Positions 1 through 6,672 of a DNA stretch of 25,343 bases are shown here, one piece after another. Numbering within the stretch: the stretch's first letter is position 1; every line of letters begins with the position of its first letter. Position numbers and translations under genes: made by a program. The stretch is from assembly GCA_014379165.1 (NCBI GenBank), contig JACMMG010000058.1, positions 1 through 25,343 of the forward strand, in the 5' to 3' direction. The DNA is from Candidatus Parcubacteria bacterium. Its GTDB lineage: Bacteria; Patescibacteriota; Minisyncoccia; Phycocordibacterales; SBAW01. Under the pieces are notes generated by a model. It made no database searches. It saw only the letters and a program-made list of their open reading frames with translations, and had not been told where the DNA came from.

Positions 1-116
1 TGGTGGCTGTGGTGGCTTTCAAGGCGAGATACCTTCTCCTCGATATCGCCAGTTATAACGAGGTAGAGTCGGACAACTGACTCGATTTCCCACCTCATGC
101 GCTTGAGATCAGGCAT
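1..116 (-). CDS. Partial hypothetical protein, N-terminus only
   Basis: The first 38 codons of a minus-strand gene that runs off the left edge. ATG at 116-114 is preceded by a good SD (AGGAG, 7 nt upstream). The peptide begins Met-Pro-Asp-Leu-Lys and is a charged, probably helical stretch with alternating Arg/Glu and hydrophobic residues. No family can be recognised from so short a piece. Further upstream lies a small GC hairpin (about 147-160, five G-C pairs). The same order, hairpin then SD then ATG, recurs before other accessory minus-strand genes in this window. It is shorter than usual gene-finder limits, but the SD and open frame support it. Confidence 0.5.
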   Translation of the reverse strand, partial: MPDLKRMRWEIESVVRLYLVITGDIEEKVSRLESHHSH

Positions 117-189
117 GGAGCGTCTCCTAAGTAGAATAGTCGCTAGCGGGCCTTCGCCCGAGTTGCAACGAGTCTTACACTGTAACGTA

Positions 190-219
190 TTGAAATATGA
201 ATGTCAAGTGTAGTAGTAT
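190..219 (+). promoter_or_regulatory. Sigma-70-like promoter for leaderless nucleotidyltransferase gene
   Basis: TTGAAA (190-195), 18-nt spacer, TAGTAT (214-219). The expected transcription start coincides with the ATG at 226, so the mRNA is predicted to be leaderless. No SD is present. Confidence 0.6.
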
Positions 220-225
220 TTTTAT

Positions 226-720
226 ATGAGCATGTCTGCGGAAGATGTACTAGAGATATACGCCTTGCTTGAAGGGCAAAATATTAAAATTTGGTTAGAC
301 GGCGGCTGGGCAGTAGACGCGCTCTTAGGAGAGCAAACAAGAGAGCATGACGACCTCGATATTGCGGCTGAGAAAAAAGATCTGCCTACTCTCAAAAATT
401 TCTTAGAGTCTTATGGGTATCGCGATACTCCAAAAGACGAAGATAAAATGTGGGACTTAGTTCTTACAAACGAGGAAGGAAAAGAAATTGAGGTCCATGC
501 TTTTTCTTATGGTGCTGAGGGTAAAGTAGTTGAGGAAGAGTATTGGAATGGATATGCAGCAGATTCGCTTACGGGTAGTGGGACCATTGCAGGTAGGGAA
601 GTCAGATGTGTTAGCGTGTCTCAACTCGTAAAAACACACGATAAAAATAAACGAGAGCTAAAAGAAGCTGATTACCAAGACATGGAACGGTTGTCTAAAA
701 AATTTGGTGTCACGTTTTAA
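226..720 (+). CDS. Lincosamide/aminoglycoside nucleotidyltransferase-like protein
   Basis: This 164-residue protein resembles the LnuA / aminoglycoside 2''-adenylyltransferase group of the nucleotidyltransferase fold. Residues 26-31 (GGWAVD) and 41-45 (HDDLD) match the family pattern Gly-Gly-Trp...Asp followed by His-x-Asp-Leu-Asp. These supply the nucleotide loop and the metal-binding acidic residues. Family members transfer AMP to antibiotics, but the group is broad and many environmental members have no proven substrate, so resistance is not implied. The length is usual for the family. The start is ATG 226, placed 6 nt after a -10 box; an in-frame ATG at 232 is the alternative. The gene stands alone and ends in a terminator. 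Its base composition is AT-richer than the ribosomal genes, which fits an accessory gene. Confidence 0.75.
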   Translation: MSMSAEDVLEIYALLEGQNIKIWLDGGWAVDALLGEQTREHDDLDIAAEKKDLPTLKNFLESYGYRDTPKDEDKMWDLVLTNEEGKEIEVHAFSYGAEGKVVEEEYWNGYAADSLTGSGTIAGREVRCVSVSQLVKTHDKNKRELKEADYQDMERLSKKFGVTF

Positions 721-725
721 AAAGG

Positions 726-756
726 CGAAACTCCCAGAGGACTGGGAGTTGTTTCG
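726..756. terminator. Bidirectional hairpin terminator
   Basis: AACTCCCAG (729-737), loop AGGA, CTGGGAGTT (742-750), with flanking CGAAA/TTTCG able to extend the stem. It serves the gene ending at 720 and, on the minus strand, where it is followed by a T-rich stretch, the gene ending at 846. Confidence 0.75.
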
Positions 757-845
757 ATGCATGCCTTTGAGGCGTCATGCTGCCTGTACTGCTTTCCAGA
801 ACTTCAATGCCATTTTGACCCTCGGTTACTTCCTACTCATAGAGA

Positions 846-1229
846 CTACGGAAACAACCTCAGATCGTCACCCCGGTCGCAACCAATGTAGTTTGTCGCA
901 TTGTGCATACGAGCAGAGATCGGTTCGTCGTACTCCCAAGGGTATTCCAGCGTGTGCGAATAGATCACATTAGTCGGCGGAACGACTTCCGTAATCCAAT
1001 CCACCTGTACGTACCAGTCGTAACCCTCTTCCTCATTGACGAGGTAGCTGACCCAGTGATAAGCGATATGAAACCATTTGTCTTCGATGCAACAGAACGT
1101 CTCGTTGCCGCGACCGAAGTACCGAATGGTAAGGATGGTCTCATGTTCCCAACGAAGCCTTACGCTTTCCGGGGTCATGAGCCAGAGTACCCGACCGATA
1201 GGCCGATGGGTGATATTGTGGCTGCGCAT
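846..1229 (-). CDS. Hypothetical protein rich in Trp and Tyr
   Basis: A 127-residue protein of unknown family. ATG at 1229-1227 is chosen because an SD-like AAAGGA lies 6 nt upstream; a longer frame starts at 1319, but that ATG is upstream of the mapped promoter and so would not be transcribed. The protein is soluble and strikingly aromatic, with many Trp and Tyr between residues 15 and 110 and two Cys in a Phe-Cys-Cys pair. The pattern suggests a small beta-rich domain. No signal peptide or membrane segment is seen. It has its own promoter (1282-1310), a leader hairpin of TCCCGA/TCGGGA, and the shared terminator at 726-756. This self-contained layout matches the accessory genes at 20-23 kb. 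Confidence 0.6.
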   Translation of the reverse strand: MRSHNITHRPIGRVLWLMTPESVRLRWEHETILTIRYFGRGNETFCCIEDKWFHIAYHWVSYLVNEEEGYDWYVQVDWITEVVPPTNVIYSHTLEYPWEYDEPISARMHNATNYIGCDRGDDLRLFP

Positions 1230-1281
1230 TGCAGTTCCTTTCGAAGTTCTGGATCCCGAGGGATTCGGGACTCCTTTTACA

Positions 1282-1310
1282 ATTATACACCTAATTGAGG
1301 TAAAAGTCAA
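1282..1310 (-). promoter_or_regulatory. Strong sigma-70 promoter
   Basis: On the minus strand TTGACT (1310-1305), 17-nt spacer, perfect TATAAT (1287-1282). Predicted start near 1275, giving a leader of about 45 nt with a GC hairpin and an SD before the gene at 1229. Confidence 0.8.
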
Positions 1311-1348
1311 GTATCTCAAAAAGGCCCTAGCATAAGGCTTAAATAGAT

Positions 1349-1377
1349 TTGCGAAATGAAAACGGGTGTGGTAGTAT
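1349..1377 (+). promoter_or_regulatory. Promoter of the rpsZ-secY operon
   Basis: TTGCGA (1349-1354), 17-nt spacer ending in TGG, then TAGTAT (1372-1377), an extended -10. The predicted start is near 1384, leaving a leader of about 230 nt before rpsZ. Confidence 0.65.
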
Positions 1378-1473
1378 CTCCCTAGCCCAACAGGGGCTCC
1401 TTTTTTCTGTTAGGTCTTCCTAAAGGGGGAGATACCGGCAGAATCATAACCCCGAAAGGCCAAAACAGGGGTA
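1374..1473 (+). promoter_or_regulatory. Structured leader with competing hairpins
   Basis: Several pairings overlap. AGCCC (1384-1388) can pair with GGGCT (1394-1398) directly before a run of six T. Alternatively CCTA plus AACAG (1381-1384, 1389-1393) can pair with CTGTTAGG (1407-1414). GTATCTCCC (1374-1382) matches GGGAGATAC (1427-1435). A further stem ACCCC/GGGGT lies at about 1450-1473. The layout resembles an attenuator, but the first hairpin is very close to the predicted start, so true termination there is doubtful. It may instead belong to the repeat that follows. Confidence 0.4.
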
Positions 1474-1481
1474 AAACCGCG

Positions 1482-1601
1482 AGCTTGGTGAAAATCGATG
1501 AGATGCAAGGCGCGGGTGAGGATTTTTCCGGAGCAATATAAGCATATTGTGAGGAAAAAACGGAACCCGTAACGCAGGAGATCGCGATTTTCGACAAGCT
1601 C
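1482..1601. repeat. 120-bp imperfect palindrome
   Basis: The outer arms are GAGCTTG (1482-1488) and CAAGCTC (1595-1601). After a 3-nt mismatch come AAAATCG and CGATTTT, then matching CGGGT, TTTTTCC and CAATAT blocks on both sides, closing at about 1540-1547. The two arms align over nearly 59 nt with regularly placed mismatches. The element fills the space directly upstream of rpsZ and ends 12 nt before its ATG. It could be a MITE-like or REP-like insertion or a structured RNA leader. No second copy is visible in this window. Confidence 0.7.
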
Positions 1602-1613
1602 AACCAATTCAAT

Positions 1614-1799
1614 ATGGCAAAGAAGTCTACCGTAGCAAGGTCAAATCGCACCCCGAAGTTCGCTTCGCGGGTGGTTCGACGTTGTTTTAGGTGCGGTCGC
1701 AAGCGCGCCTTTATGCGCGACTTCGGTATGTGCCGAGCGTGCTTTAGAGAGGCGGTACTTGAAGGCCTTATTCCTGGCGTTAGAAAATCTTCTTGGTAA
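1614..1799 (+). CDS. rpsZ: 30S ribosomal protein S14, type Z (zinc)
   Basis: A 61-residue uS14 of the short, zinc-binding type. The four cysteines Cys24, Cys27, Cys40 and Cys43 form the CxxC...CxxC site. The C-terminal half carries the conserved Arg-rich segment that binds 16S rRNA in the 30S head. It opens this ribosomal cluster; in most bacteria the gene follows rplE inside the spc operon, so the operon is split here. There is no SD before ATG 1614, and the upstream palindrome nearly touches the start codon. The stop lies 2 nt before rpsH. Confidence 0.97.
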   Translation: MAKKSTVARSNRTPKFASRVVRRCFRCGRKRAFMRDFGMCRACFREAVLEGLIPGVRKSSW

Positions 1800-1801
1800 T
1801 T

Positions 1802-2188
1802 ATGGTTACAGACCCTATCGCAGATTTGCTCATCAGACTTCGCAACGCATCGAGCGTTGAAAAGACGCATGTTTCTATTCCGAATTCTAAAATGACCCGC
1901 GCGGTTGCAGAGGTCCTTTCTAAAGAAGGGTACGTAGGCGAAGTGGATAGTTCAAAGAAAACAAACGGAATTACTGTTTCTCTTTTATACAAAAATGGCA
2001 GGCCGGTTATTAACGGCGCGAAGCGCATTTCAAAACCATCACGCCGCATGTACATGGGCGTTCACGACATCCAACCGGTTAAACATGGATACGGACTTGT
2101 CGTTCTTTCTACACCTCAAGGAATCTTAAGCGGCAAAGAAGCTCGCGAAAAGAAAGTCGGTGGGGAAGTGCTGTTCGAAATTTGGTAA
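1802..2188 (+). CDS. rpsH: 30S ribosomal protein S8
   Basis: A 128-residue uS8. It begins Met-Val-Thr-Asp-Pro-Ile-Ala-Asp, the family's typical N-terminus, which fixes the start at ATG 1802 rather than at the in-frame TTG nine bases earlier. The C-terminal Ser-Thr-Pro-Gln-Gly-Ile and the Lys/Glu-rich ending with Gly-Gly-Glu are also typical. S8 binds helix 21 of 16S rRNA in the platform and is the translational repressor of the spc operon in E. coli; whether it regulates here cannot be seen. Tightly coupled to rpsZ, no SD. Confidence 0.97.
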   Translation: MVTDPIADLLIRLRNASSVEKTHVSIPNSKMTRAVAEVLSKEGYVGEVDSSKKTNGITVSLLYKNGRPVINGAKRISKPSRRMYMGVHDIQPVKHGYGLVVLSTPQGILSGKEAREKKVGGEVLFEIW

Positions 2189-2195
2189 TCAATAT

Positions 2196-2729
2196 ATGTC
2201 ACGCTTAGCTAAACGCCCAATTCCAGTGCCCGCAAAAACCGAAGTACAAATTTCGGGTACTTCTATTTCTGTAAAGGGGCCCAAGGGTACGCTTACGCGG
2301 GTAGCAAGCCCGTTCGTTTCGGTTGCGGTAGGACCTGAAGGTGTGCAAGTAACGAAGAAGGGTGCTTCGCGCGAGGCTCAGGCGACTGTCGGTACCTACG
2401 CTTCGCACATTCGCAATATGATCGAAGGAGTCAACGCCGGATTCACCAAGAAGCTTCTTATTGAAGGTGTCGGCTTTAAGTGGGACGTGCAAGGTAAGAC
2501 TCTTAATCTTTCTCTTGGCTTTTCTCATCCGGTTAAAATGGATATTCCTGAAGGCCTTACGGTCGTTGTGGAAAAGGGTGCGCTTGCAATAGCGGGCTTC
2601 GACAAAGAAGTAGTAGGGCAGTTTGCAGCAAACGTCCGTGCGCTAAAGAAGCCGGAGCCATATAAAGGCAAGGGCATCCGCTACGAAGGGGAAGTAATCC
2701 GCCGCAAGCAAGGTAAGAAGGCCGCGTAA
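2196..2729 (+). CDS. rplF: 50S ribosomal protein L6
   Basis: A 177-residue uL6 made of the usual tandem of two similar domains (about residues 1-80 and 82-177). The second contains the conserved stretch Lys-Lys-Pro-Glu-Pro-Tyr-Lys-Gly-Lys-Gly and the Lys/Arg-rich tail. The start is ATG 2196 (Met-Ser-Arg-Leu-Ala); upstream in-frame starts overlap rpsH and have no homologous sequence. L6 sits near the sarcin-ricin loop and the factor-binding site of the 50S subunit. No SD; 7-nt gap from rpsH. Confidence 0.97.
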   Translation: MSRLAKRPIPVPAKTEVQISGTSISVKGPKGTLTRVASPFVSVAVGPEGVQVTKKGASREAQATVGTYASHIRNMIEGVNAGFTKKLLIEGVGFKWDVQGKTLNLSLGFSHPVKMDIPEGLTVVVEKGALAIAGFDKEVVGQFAANVRALKKPEPYKGKGIRYEGEVIRRKQGKKAA

Positions 2730-2734
2730 TTTTT

Positions 2735-3085
2735 ATGAAAGCATCTACCAACGATCAAAATCACAAACGACGGCACGCACGCATTCGTGCACGTGTTATT
2801 GGCTCGGCCGAGCGTCCACGTCTTTCGGTATATAAATCGAACCGCTATTTGCACGCGCAGATAGTCGATGATGCAGCAGGGAAGACCCTTCTTGCAGGAA
2901 GCACCAAAGATGTTGCCGCAAAAGACAAAAAGATGGACGCAGCAAAGAAACTTGGTCTTGATCTTGCAAAACGTGCAAAAGCGGCGGGCATTGAAAAGGT
3001 AGTATTCGATCGCGGAGGTTTCCGCTATACTGGCCGGATTGCAACGCTTGCAACTGCCGCGCGGGAAGGAGGGTTACAATTTTAA
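2735..3085 (+). CDS. rplR: 50S ribosomal protein L18
   Basis: A 116-residue uL18. The Arg-rich N-terminus (His-Lys-Arg-Arg-His-Ala-Arg) and the segments Arg-Pro-Arg-Leu-Ser-Val-Tyr-Lys-Ser-Asn-Arg and Phe-Asp-Arg-Gly-Gly-Phe-Arg-Tyr are typical. L18 binds 5S rRNA with L5 in the central protuberance. ATG 2735 follows rplF by 5 nt without an SD. The C-terminal Ala-Arg-Glu-Gly-Gly-Leu matches the family ending, so the gene is complete. Confidence 0.97.
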   Translation: MKASTNDQNHKRRHARIRARVIGSAERPRLSVYKSNRYLHAQIVDDAAGKTLLAGSTKDVAAKDKKMDAAKKLGLDLAKRAKAAGIEKVVFDRGGFRYTGRIATLATAAREGGLQF

Positions 3086-3090
3086 TATAT

Positions 3091-3735
3091 ATGGCTGAAG
3101 AAACACTAAAAAATACAGAAGGAGAAGTAGAGGCGCCTGCAAGCGTTGAGACTGCTGACGTGGTTACAGATACTGCTGCTGCGGAAGTAGTTGCTCCTCC
3201 AGCAGCAGATGCAGCACGTAGAGCTCCTGGTGGTGACAGACGCGGACGTGGCGGTGGAGATCGTCGCAGCCCTCGTTCGTCTTCTAATCGCTCTCGTGCG
3301 CCGCGCAGCGAGTTTGATCAGCACATGATCGCTATTCGCCGGGTTGCCCGCGTTGTAGCCGGTGGCCGCCGATTTTCTTTTTCAGCTGCGATCATCATTG
3401 GAAATAAAAAGGGCAAAGTAGGAGTAGGCTTGGGCAAGGCGGGGGATACAACGCTTGCAATAGACAAAGCGACCCGCAATGCAAAGAAAAACCTCATCAC
3501 GGTTAACCTTTCAAAACATAGTTCAATTGCTCATGAAGTAGAGGCAAAATACACCGCTTCACGCGTATGGCTTTCTCCAGCACCAGGTCGCGGGCTCGTC
3601 GCCGGCTCTTCGGTCCGTCCTGTACTTGAGCTTGCTGGTATCACGAACATCGTCGCAAAGATGCGCTCGGGCAGCAAAAATGGTCTTAACAATGCACGCG
3701 CAACTATAGAAGCACTCAAACAGCTCAAAGCGTAA
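3091..3735 (+). CDS. rpsE: 30S ribosomal protein S5 with long disordered N-terminal extension
   Basis: A 214-residue uS5; the family usually has about 165. Residues 1-40 are acidic and Ala/Val-rich, residues 41-75 are Arg/Gly/Ser-rich, and the S5 domain starts near residue 75 (Glu-Phe-Asp-Gln-His). The double-stranded RNA-binding half contains Gly-Asn-Lys-Lys-Gly-Lys-Val-Gly-Val-Gly, and the C-terminal half ends in the usual Ser-Lys-Asn...Ala-Thr-Ile-Glu-Ala-Leu. S5 lines the mRNA entry channel and acts in decoding accuracy. Extensions of this kind are seen in other reduced bacteria; the bipolar charge suggests a flexible tail. Gap of 5 nt from rplR, no SD. Confidence 0.96.
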   Translation: MAEETLKNTEGEVEAPASVETADVVTDTAAAEVVAPPAADAARRAPGGDRRGRGGGDRRSPRSSSNRSRAPRSEFDQHMIAIRRVARVVAGGRRFSFSAAIIIGNKKGKVGVGLGKAGDTTLAIDKATRNAKKNLITVNLSKHSSIAHEVEAKYTASRVWLSPAPGRGLVAGSSVRPVLELAGITNIVAKMRSGSKNGLNNARATIEALKQLKA

Positions 3736-3765
3736 TGCGTAGCCAGTCTTAAATAAAATCAGCGT

Positions 3766-4185
3766 ATGCAACTTAACGACCTAAAACGGGCAACACCCTA
3801 TAAAAAAGAAAAGCGAGTTGGCCGTGGAGGCGGACGTGGTAAAACTTCTGGTCGCGGTACCAAAGGTCAGAAAGCGCGCGCCGGACACAGCATCATGCCA
3901 AATATCCGCGAGCAACTTAAAAAACTTCCTAAACGCCGCGGATATCGCTTCAAGAGCATCGAAACAAAGCCGTTTGCCCTTAACGTTGCGCGCCTTGAAG
4001 TAGCATTTTCTTCGGGTGATGCAGTTAACCCAAAGGTACTTACTGAACGTGGGCTCTTGCGCGCTGGTTTGATCGTCAAGATCTTGGGCGACGGAGAACT
4101 TTCAAAAAAACTTATTGTCTCAGACTGTGTTGTGTCCGCTACTGCACGCGCTAAGATAGAGAAAGCGGGCGGCTCGGTTGCCTAA
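3766..4185 (+). CDS. rplO: 50S ribosomal protein L15
   Basis: A 139-residue uL15. The N-terminal Gly/Arg-rich loop (Arg-Val-Gly-Arg-Gly-Gly-Gly-Arg-Gly-Lys) threads into 23S rRNA, and the C-terminal globular part ends Ala-Gly-Gly-Ser-Val-Ala. It follows rpsE directly; the rpmD (L30) gene found between these two in most bacteria is absent, which is a known feature of CPR ribosomes. ATG 3766 has no SD. Confidence 0.96.
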   Translation: MQLNDLKRATPYKKEKRVGRGGGRGKTSGRGTKGQKARAGHSIMPNIREQLKKLPKRRGYRFKSIETKPFALNVARLEVAFSSGDAVNPKVLTERGLLRAGLIVKILGDGELSKKLIVSDCVVSATARAKIEKAGGSVA

Positions 4186-4194
4186 TCAAAATCA

Positions 4195-5466
4195 ATGAAT
4201 ACATTCGTTCAAAAAGCAGGGCTTCTCATCGCAGACAAAGCACTGCGCAACAGACTCCTTTTCGTGCTTGGCGCGCTTGCTGTTTTCCGCGTATTGGCAG
4301 CTATACCGATTCCGGGCATCAATGCCGCGCAATTGCAGATATTCCTCAGCAATAACCAATTTTTCGGTCTGCTCAATCTATTTTCTGGCGGCGGGCTTTC
4401 GAACCTTTCTATCGTAATGCTCGGCGTGGGCCCCTACATTACCGCATCTATCATCATGCAGGTCTTAACGCTTATGTTCCCAAGTCTTAAAGCGATGTAC
4501 CAGGAAGAAGGTGAGGCGGGGCGTGCCAAGTTTAGCCAATACTCGCGCATGCTGACTCTGCCTATCGCGCTTCTCCAAGGCATCAGTTTCCTTCTTATAC
4601 TTGAGCGCCAAGGAGTTATGCCAGCGCTCTCCCCCTTCCAATTTGCGGCAAACCTTTTGGTAATTGTTGCGGGCTCCATACTTCTTATGTGGATAGGCGA
4701 GCTCATCTCGGAATTCGGCCTTGGTAACGGTGTTTCAATAATCATCTTTGCGGGTATCGTTGCCTCACTTCCTTCTCAGATAAGTCAGACACTCTTTTCA
4801 TTCGACGCGTCTCAGGTGCCTCTGTATCTTGGTTTTCTTGCCGCGGCAGTTGCTATTACCGCAGCAGTTGTGGGGATTACTGAAGCGGAGCGGCCTGTGC
4901 CCGTTACCTATGCCAAGCGCGTGCGCGGCATGAAGTTCTTTGGCGGGGCTTCTACCTACCTTCCGCTGCGTCTTAACCAGGCGGGTGTGATCCCGATTAT
5001 CTTTGCGCTTTCTCTCCTTCTTATTCCGCAAATGTTCGCAAGCTTTTTTGCAACTTCTTCAAATGCGATCCTCTCCGGTATTGCGGGTTCTATTTTAAGT
5101 GCATTTCAAAACCTCTGGCTGTACGGAGCACTCTACTTCTTCTTCGTATTCCTCTTTACATACTTTTATACGGCCGTTACTTTCGACCCCAATCAGATCT
5201 CTGAGAACTTGCAGAAAAATGGCGCGTTCATCCCGGGCGTCCGACCAGGAGGCTCTACCTCAGAACACCTTGCAAAGATAATTACGCGTATCACGTTTGT
5301 AGGCGCACTCTTCTTGGGCCTTATTGCTGTACTTCCTATCATCATGCAGTCTATAACCGGCATTCAGTCGCTGGCGCTTGGCGGTACGGCACTCCTCATT
5401 GTTGTTTCGGTCATTCTTGACCTTGCACGTCGTATTGACGCACAGATCTCCATTCGAGAGTATTAA
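4195..5466 (+). CDS. secY: Protein translocase subunit SecY
   Basis: A 423-residue membrane protein with about ten hydrophobic segments, forming the channel of the SecYEG translocon. Typical landmarks are the N-terminal Arg-Val...Ile-Pro-Ile-Pro-Gly, the plug/TM2 region with Phe-Ser-Gly-Gly, the Gly-Asn-Gly-Val-Ser segment near residue 180, and the ending Asp-Ala-Gln-Ile...Arg-Glu-Tyr. Its place after rplO is the conserved spc-operon position, which couples translocon supply to ribosome synthesis. Start ATG 4195, 9 nt after rplO, no SD. Confidence 0.97.
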   Translation: MNTFVQKAGLLIADKALRNRLLFVLGALAVFRVLAAIPIPGINAAQLQIFLSNNQFFGLLNLFSGGGLSNLSIVMLGVGPYITASIIMQVLTLMFPSLKAMYQEEGEAGRAKFSQYSRMLTLPIALLQGISFLLILERQGVMPALSPFQFAANLLVIVAGSILLMWIGELISEFGLGNGVSIIIFAGIVASLPSQISQTLFSFDASQVPLYLGFLAAAVAITAAVVGITEAERPVPVTYAKRVRGMKFFGGASTYLPLRLNQAGVIPIIFALSLLLIPQMFASFFATSSNAILSGIAGSILSAFQNLWLYGALYFFFVFLFTYFYTAVTFDPNQISENLQKNGAFIPGVRPGGSTSEHLAKIITRITFVGALFLGLIAVLPIIMQSITGIQSLALGGTALLIVVSVILDLARRIDAQISIREY

Positions 5467-5469
5467 AAA

Positions 5470-6057
5470 ATGATTGGGAAGCTCGTTCTTCTAATGGGGC
5501 CGGCCGGTAGTGGTAAGGGCACACTCTTGTCGCATATACGCGAGCGACACCCAGAGCTCGCATATCCGATTTCGTGGACAACACGTGCTCCGCGAGCAGG
5601 GGAGGAAGATGGTAAAAGCACGAATGGCAAAGTGTATCATTTTGTTTCCGCGCAGGAATTCATACAGGCGAAAGATGCAGGAGCATTTCTGGAGTGGGAC
5701 CATCATTTCAATAATTATTACGGTACGCCAGTGCATGAAGTGCAAGAGGCTCTACGAGTAGGAAATACGGTTTTGCAGGAGCTTGAGATACGCGGCGTCA
5801 AACAGTTGCTACAAAAGCTCCCCCGTGAGCAGGTAAAAATCATTTTTGTTTCTGCTGGCACCTGGGAAGAAGTATCAAAGCGTGCGCTCGCGCGCGAGCC
5901 GATAGCGCCCGATGAACTTGAAAAACGCCATCTCCATTACCAAGAGGAAATGCTCTTTTCGAAGAACGCAGATTTTATAATCGAGAATAAGGATGGACAA
6001 CTAGAAGAGGCCAAAAAACGTATAGACGAGGTAATGAAAGAAATTTTGGCTAGCTGA
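5470..6057 (+). CDS. gmk: Guanylate kinase
   Basis: A 195-residue P-loop kinase converting GMP plus ATP to GDP plus ADP. The Walker A loop spans residues 10-18 (GPAGSGKGT). The GMP-binding part follows: Ser...Thr-Thr-Arg-Ala-Pro-Arg near residues 35-41, Tyr-His-Phe-Val near 56, and Asn-Tyr-Tyr-Gly-Thr-Pro near 82-87. The Arg-rich lid lies near residues 139-152. Length and motif order fit Gmk rather than the MAGUK proteins. It starts 3 nt after secY and begins the nucleotide-kinase part of the cluster. Adenylate kinase usually follows secY, so this placement is unusual. No SD. Confidence 0.9.
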   Translation: MIGKLVLLMGPAGSGKGTLLSHIRERHPELAYPISWTTRAPRAGEEDGKSTNGKVYHFVSAQEFIQAKDAGAFLEWDHHFNNYYGTPVHEVQEALRVGNTVLQELEIRGVKQLLQKLPREQVKIIFVSAGTWEEVSKRALAREPIAPDELEKRHLHYQEEMLFSKNADFIIENKDGQLEEAKKRIDEVMKEILAS

Positions 6058-6072
6058 TTTTTACGTTATAAT
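6046..6072 (+). promoter_or_regulatory. Possible internal promoter before adk
   Basis: Perfect TATAAT (6067-6072) with a weak TTGGCT (6046-6051) at 15 nt. Transcription would begin near 6079-6080, right at an in-frame GTG, allowing a leaderless adk mRNA in addition to operon readthrough. Confidence 0.45.
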
Positions 6073-6667
6073 GTCTAGCGTGAATCAACAAACGGTAATT
6101 TTTTTGGGACCCCAAGGAAGTGGGAAGGGAACTCAACTCGAACTCTTAAAACAGCACCTAAATAAAAGTGACCCGGATCGGAAAGTTGTTCATTTCGACA
6201 TGGGTGCTGCCTTTCGTGGTTTTAGGGATACAGAAGGCTATTCTCAAGCAATAGTTAAGGATTCTCTCGCTCGTGGAGAGATCCAGCCAGATTTTCTCGC
6301 AACAGCGCTTTTCGGGAATTTTCTTATCGAGAACCTCAAAGGAAACGAGCATCTTCTTCTGGATGGGTTTCCTCGCACGCTCGCGCAAGTTGAAGAATAT
6401 AACTCCGCGATAAAATTTTACAATCGGGGTACGTCCACCGTATTGCATCTTAACCTAAGCGAAGCGGCCTCAATCGAGCGGCTTATGAAGCGAGGACGAC
6501 ATGATGACACTGAAGAACTTATCCGTCACCGCCTCGCGTGGTATCAAGAGCAAGTGATACCTGCACTAAATTATTTCCGCGCAAATCCGTTGTATCGGGT
6601 CATGGAGGTCAATTCAGATCAGCCTATAGAGACCGTCCACCAGGACATCGTGCACATGGTCGGCTAA
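6071..6667 (+). CDS. adk: Adenylate kinase (divergent)
   Basis: A 198-residue member of the adenylate kinase family (AMP plus ATP to two ADP). Residues 13-21 (GPQGSGKGT) are the P-loop, residues 98-103 (DGFPRT) the signature. An Arg-Gly-Arg...Asp-Asp pattern near residues 136-141 and the following Arg-His-Arg-Leu provide lid and catalytic arginines. The usual Ser-Thr-Gly-Asp-Met segment is replaced by Phe-Asp-Met-Gly, and the lid is short with no zinc cysteines. The start is uncertain: ATG 6071 lies inside a -10 box, and GTG 6080 fits the leaderless geometry seen elsewhere, which would shorten the protein by three residues. The divergent AMP site leaves open a different nucleoside monophosphate as substrate. 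Confidence 0.8.
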   Translation: MSSVNQQTVIFLGPQGSGKGTQLELLKQHLNKSDPDRKVVHFDMGAAFRGFRDTEGYSQAIVKDSLARGEIQPDFLATALFGNFLIENLKGNEHLLLDGFPRTLAQVEEYNSAIKFYNRGTSTVLHLNLSEAASIERLMKRGRHDDTEELIRHRLAWYQEQVIPALNYFRANPLYRVMEVNSDQPIETVHQDIVHMVG

Positions 6668-6672
6668 ATAGT

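Noticed and set aside
903..1298. Plus-strand frames opposite the 846-1229 gene
   Set aside because: No promoter or SD on this strand, while the minus strand has a perfect -10, an SD and a terminator.
1382..1870. A long minus-strand frame across the rpsZ leader and rpsZ/rpsH
   Set aside because: It is antisense to certain ribosomal genes and has no promoter, SD or recognisable domain.
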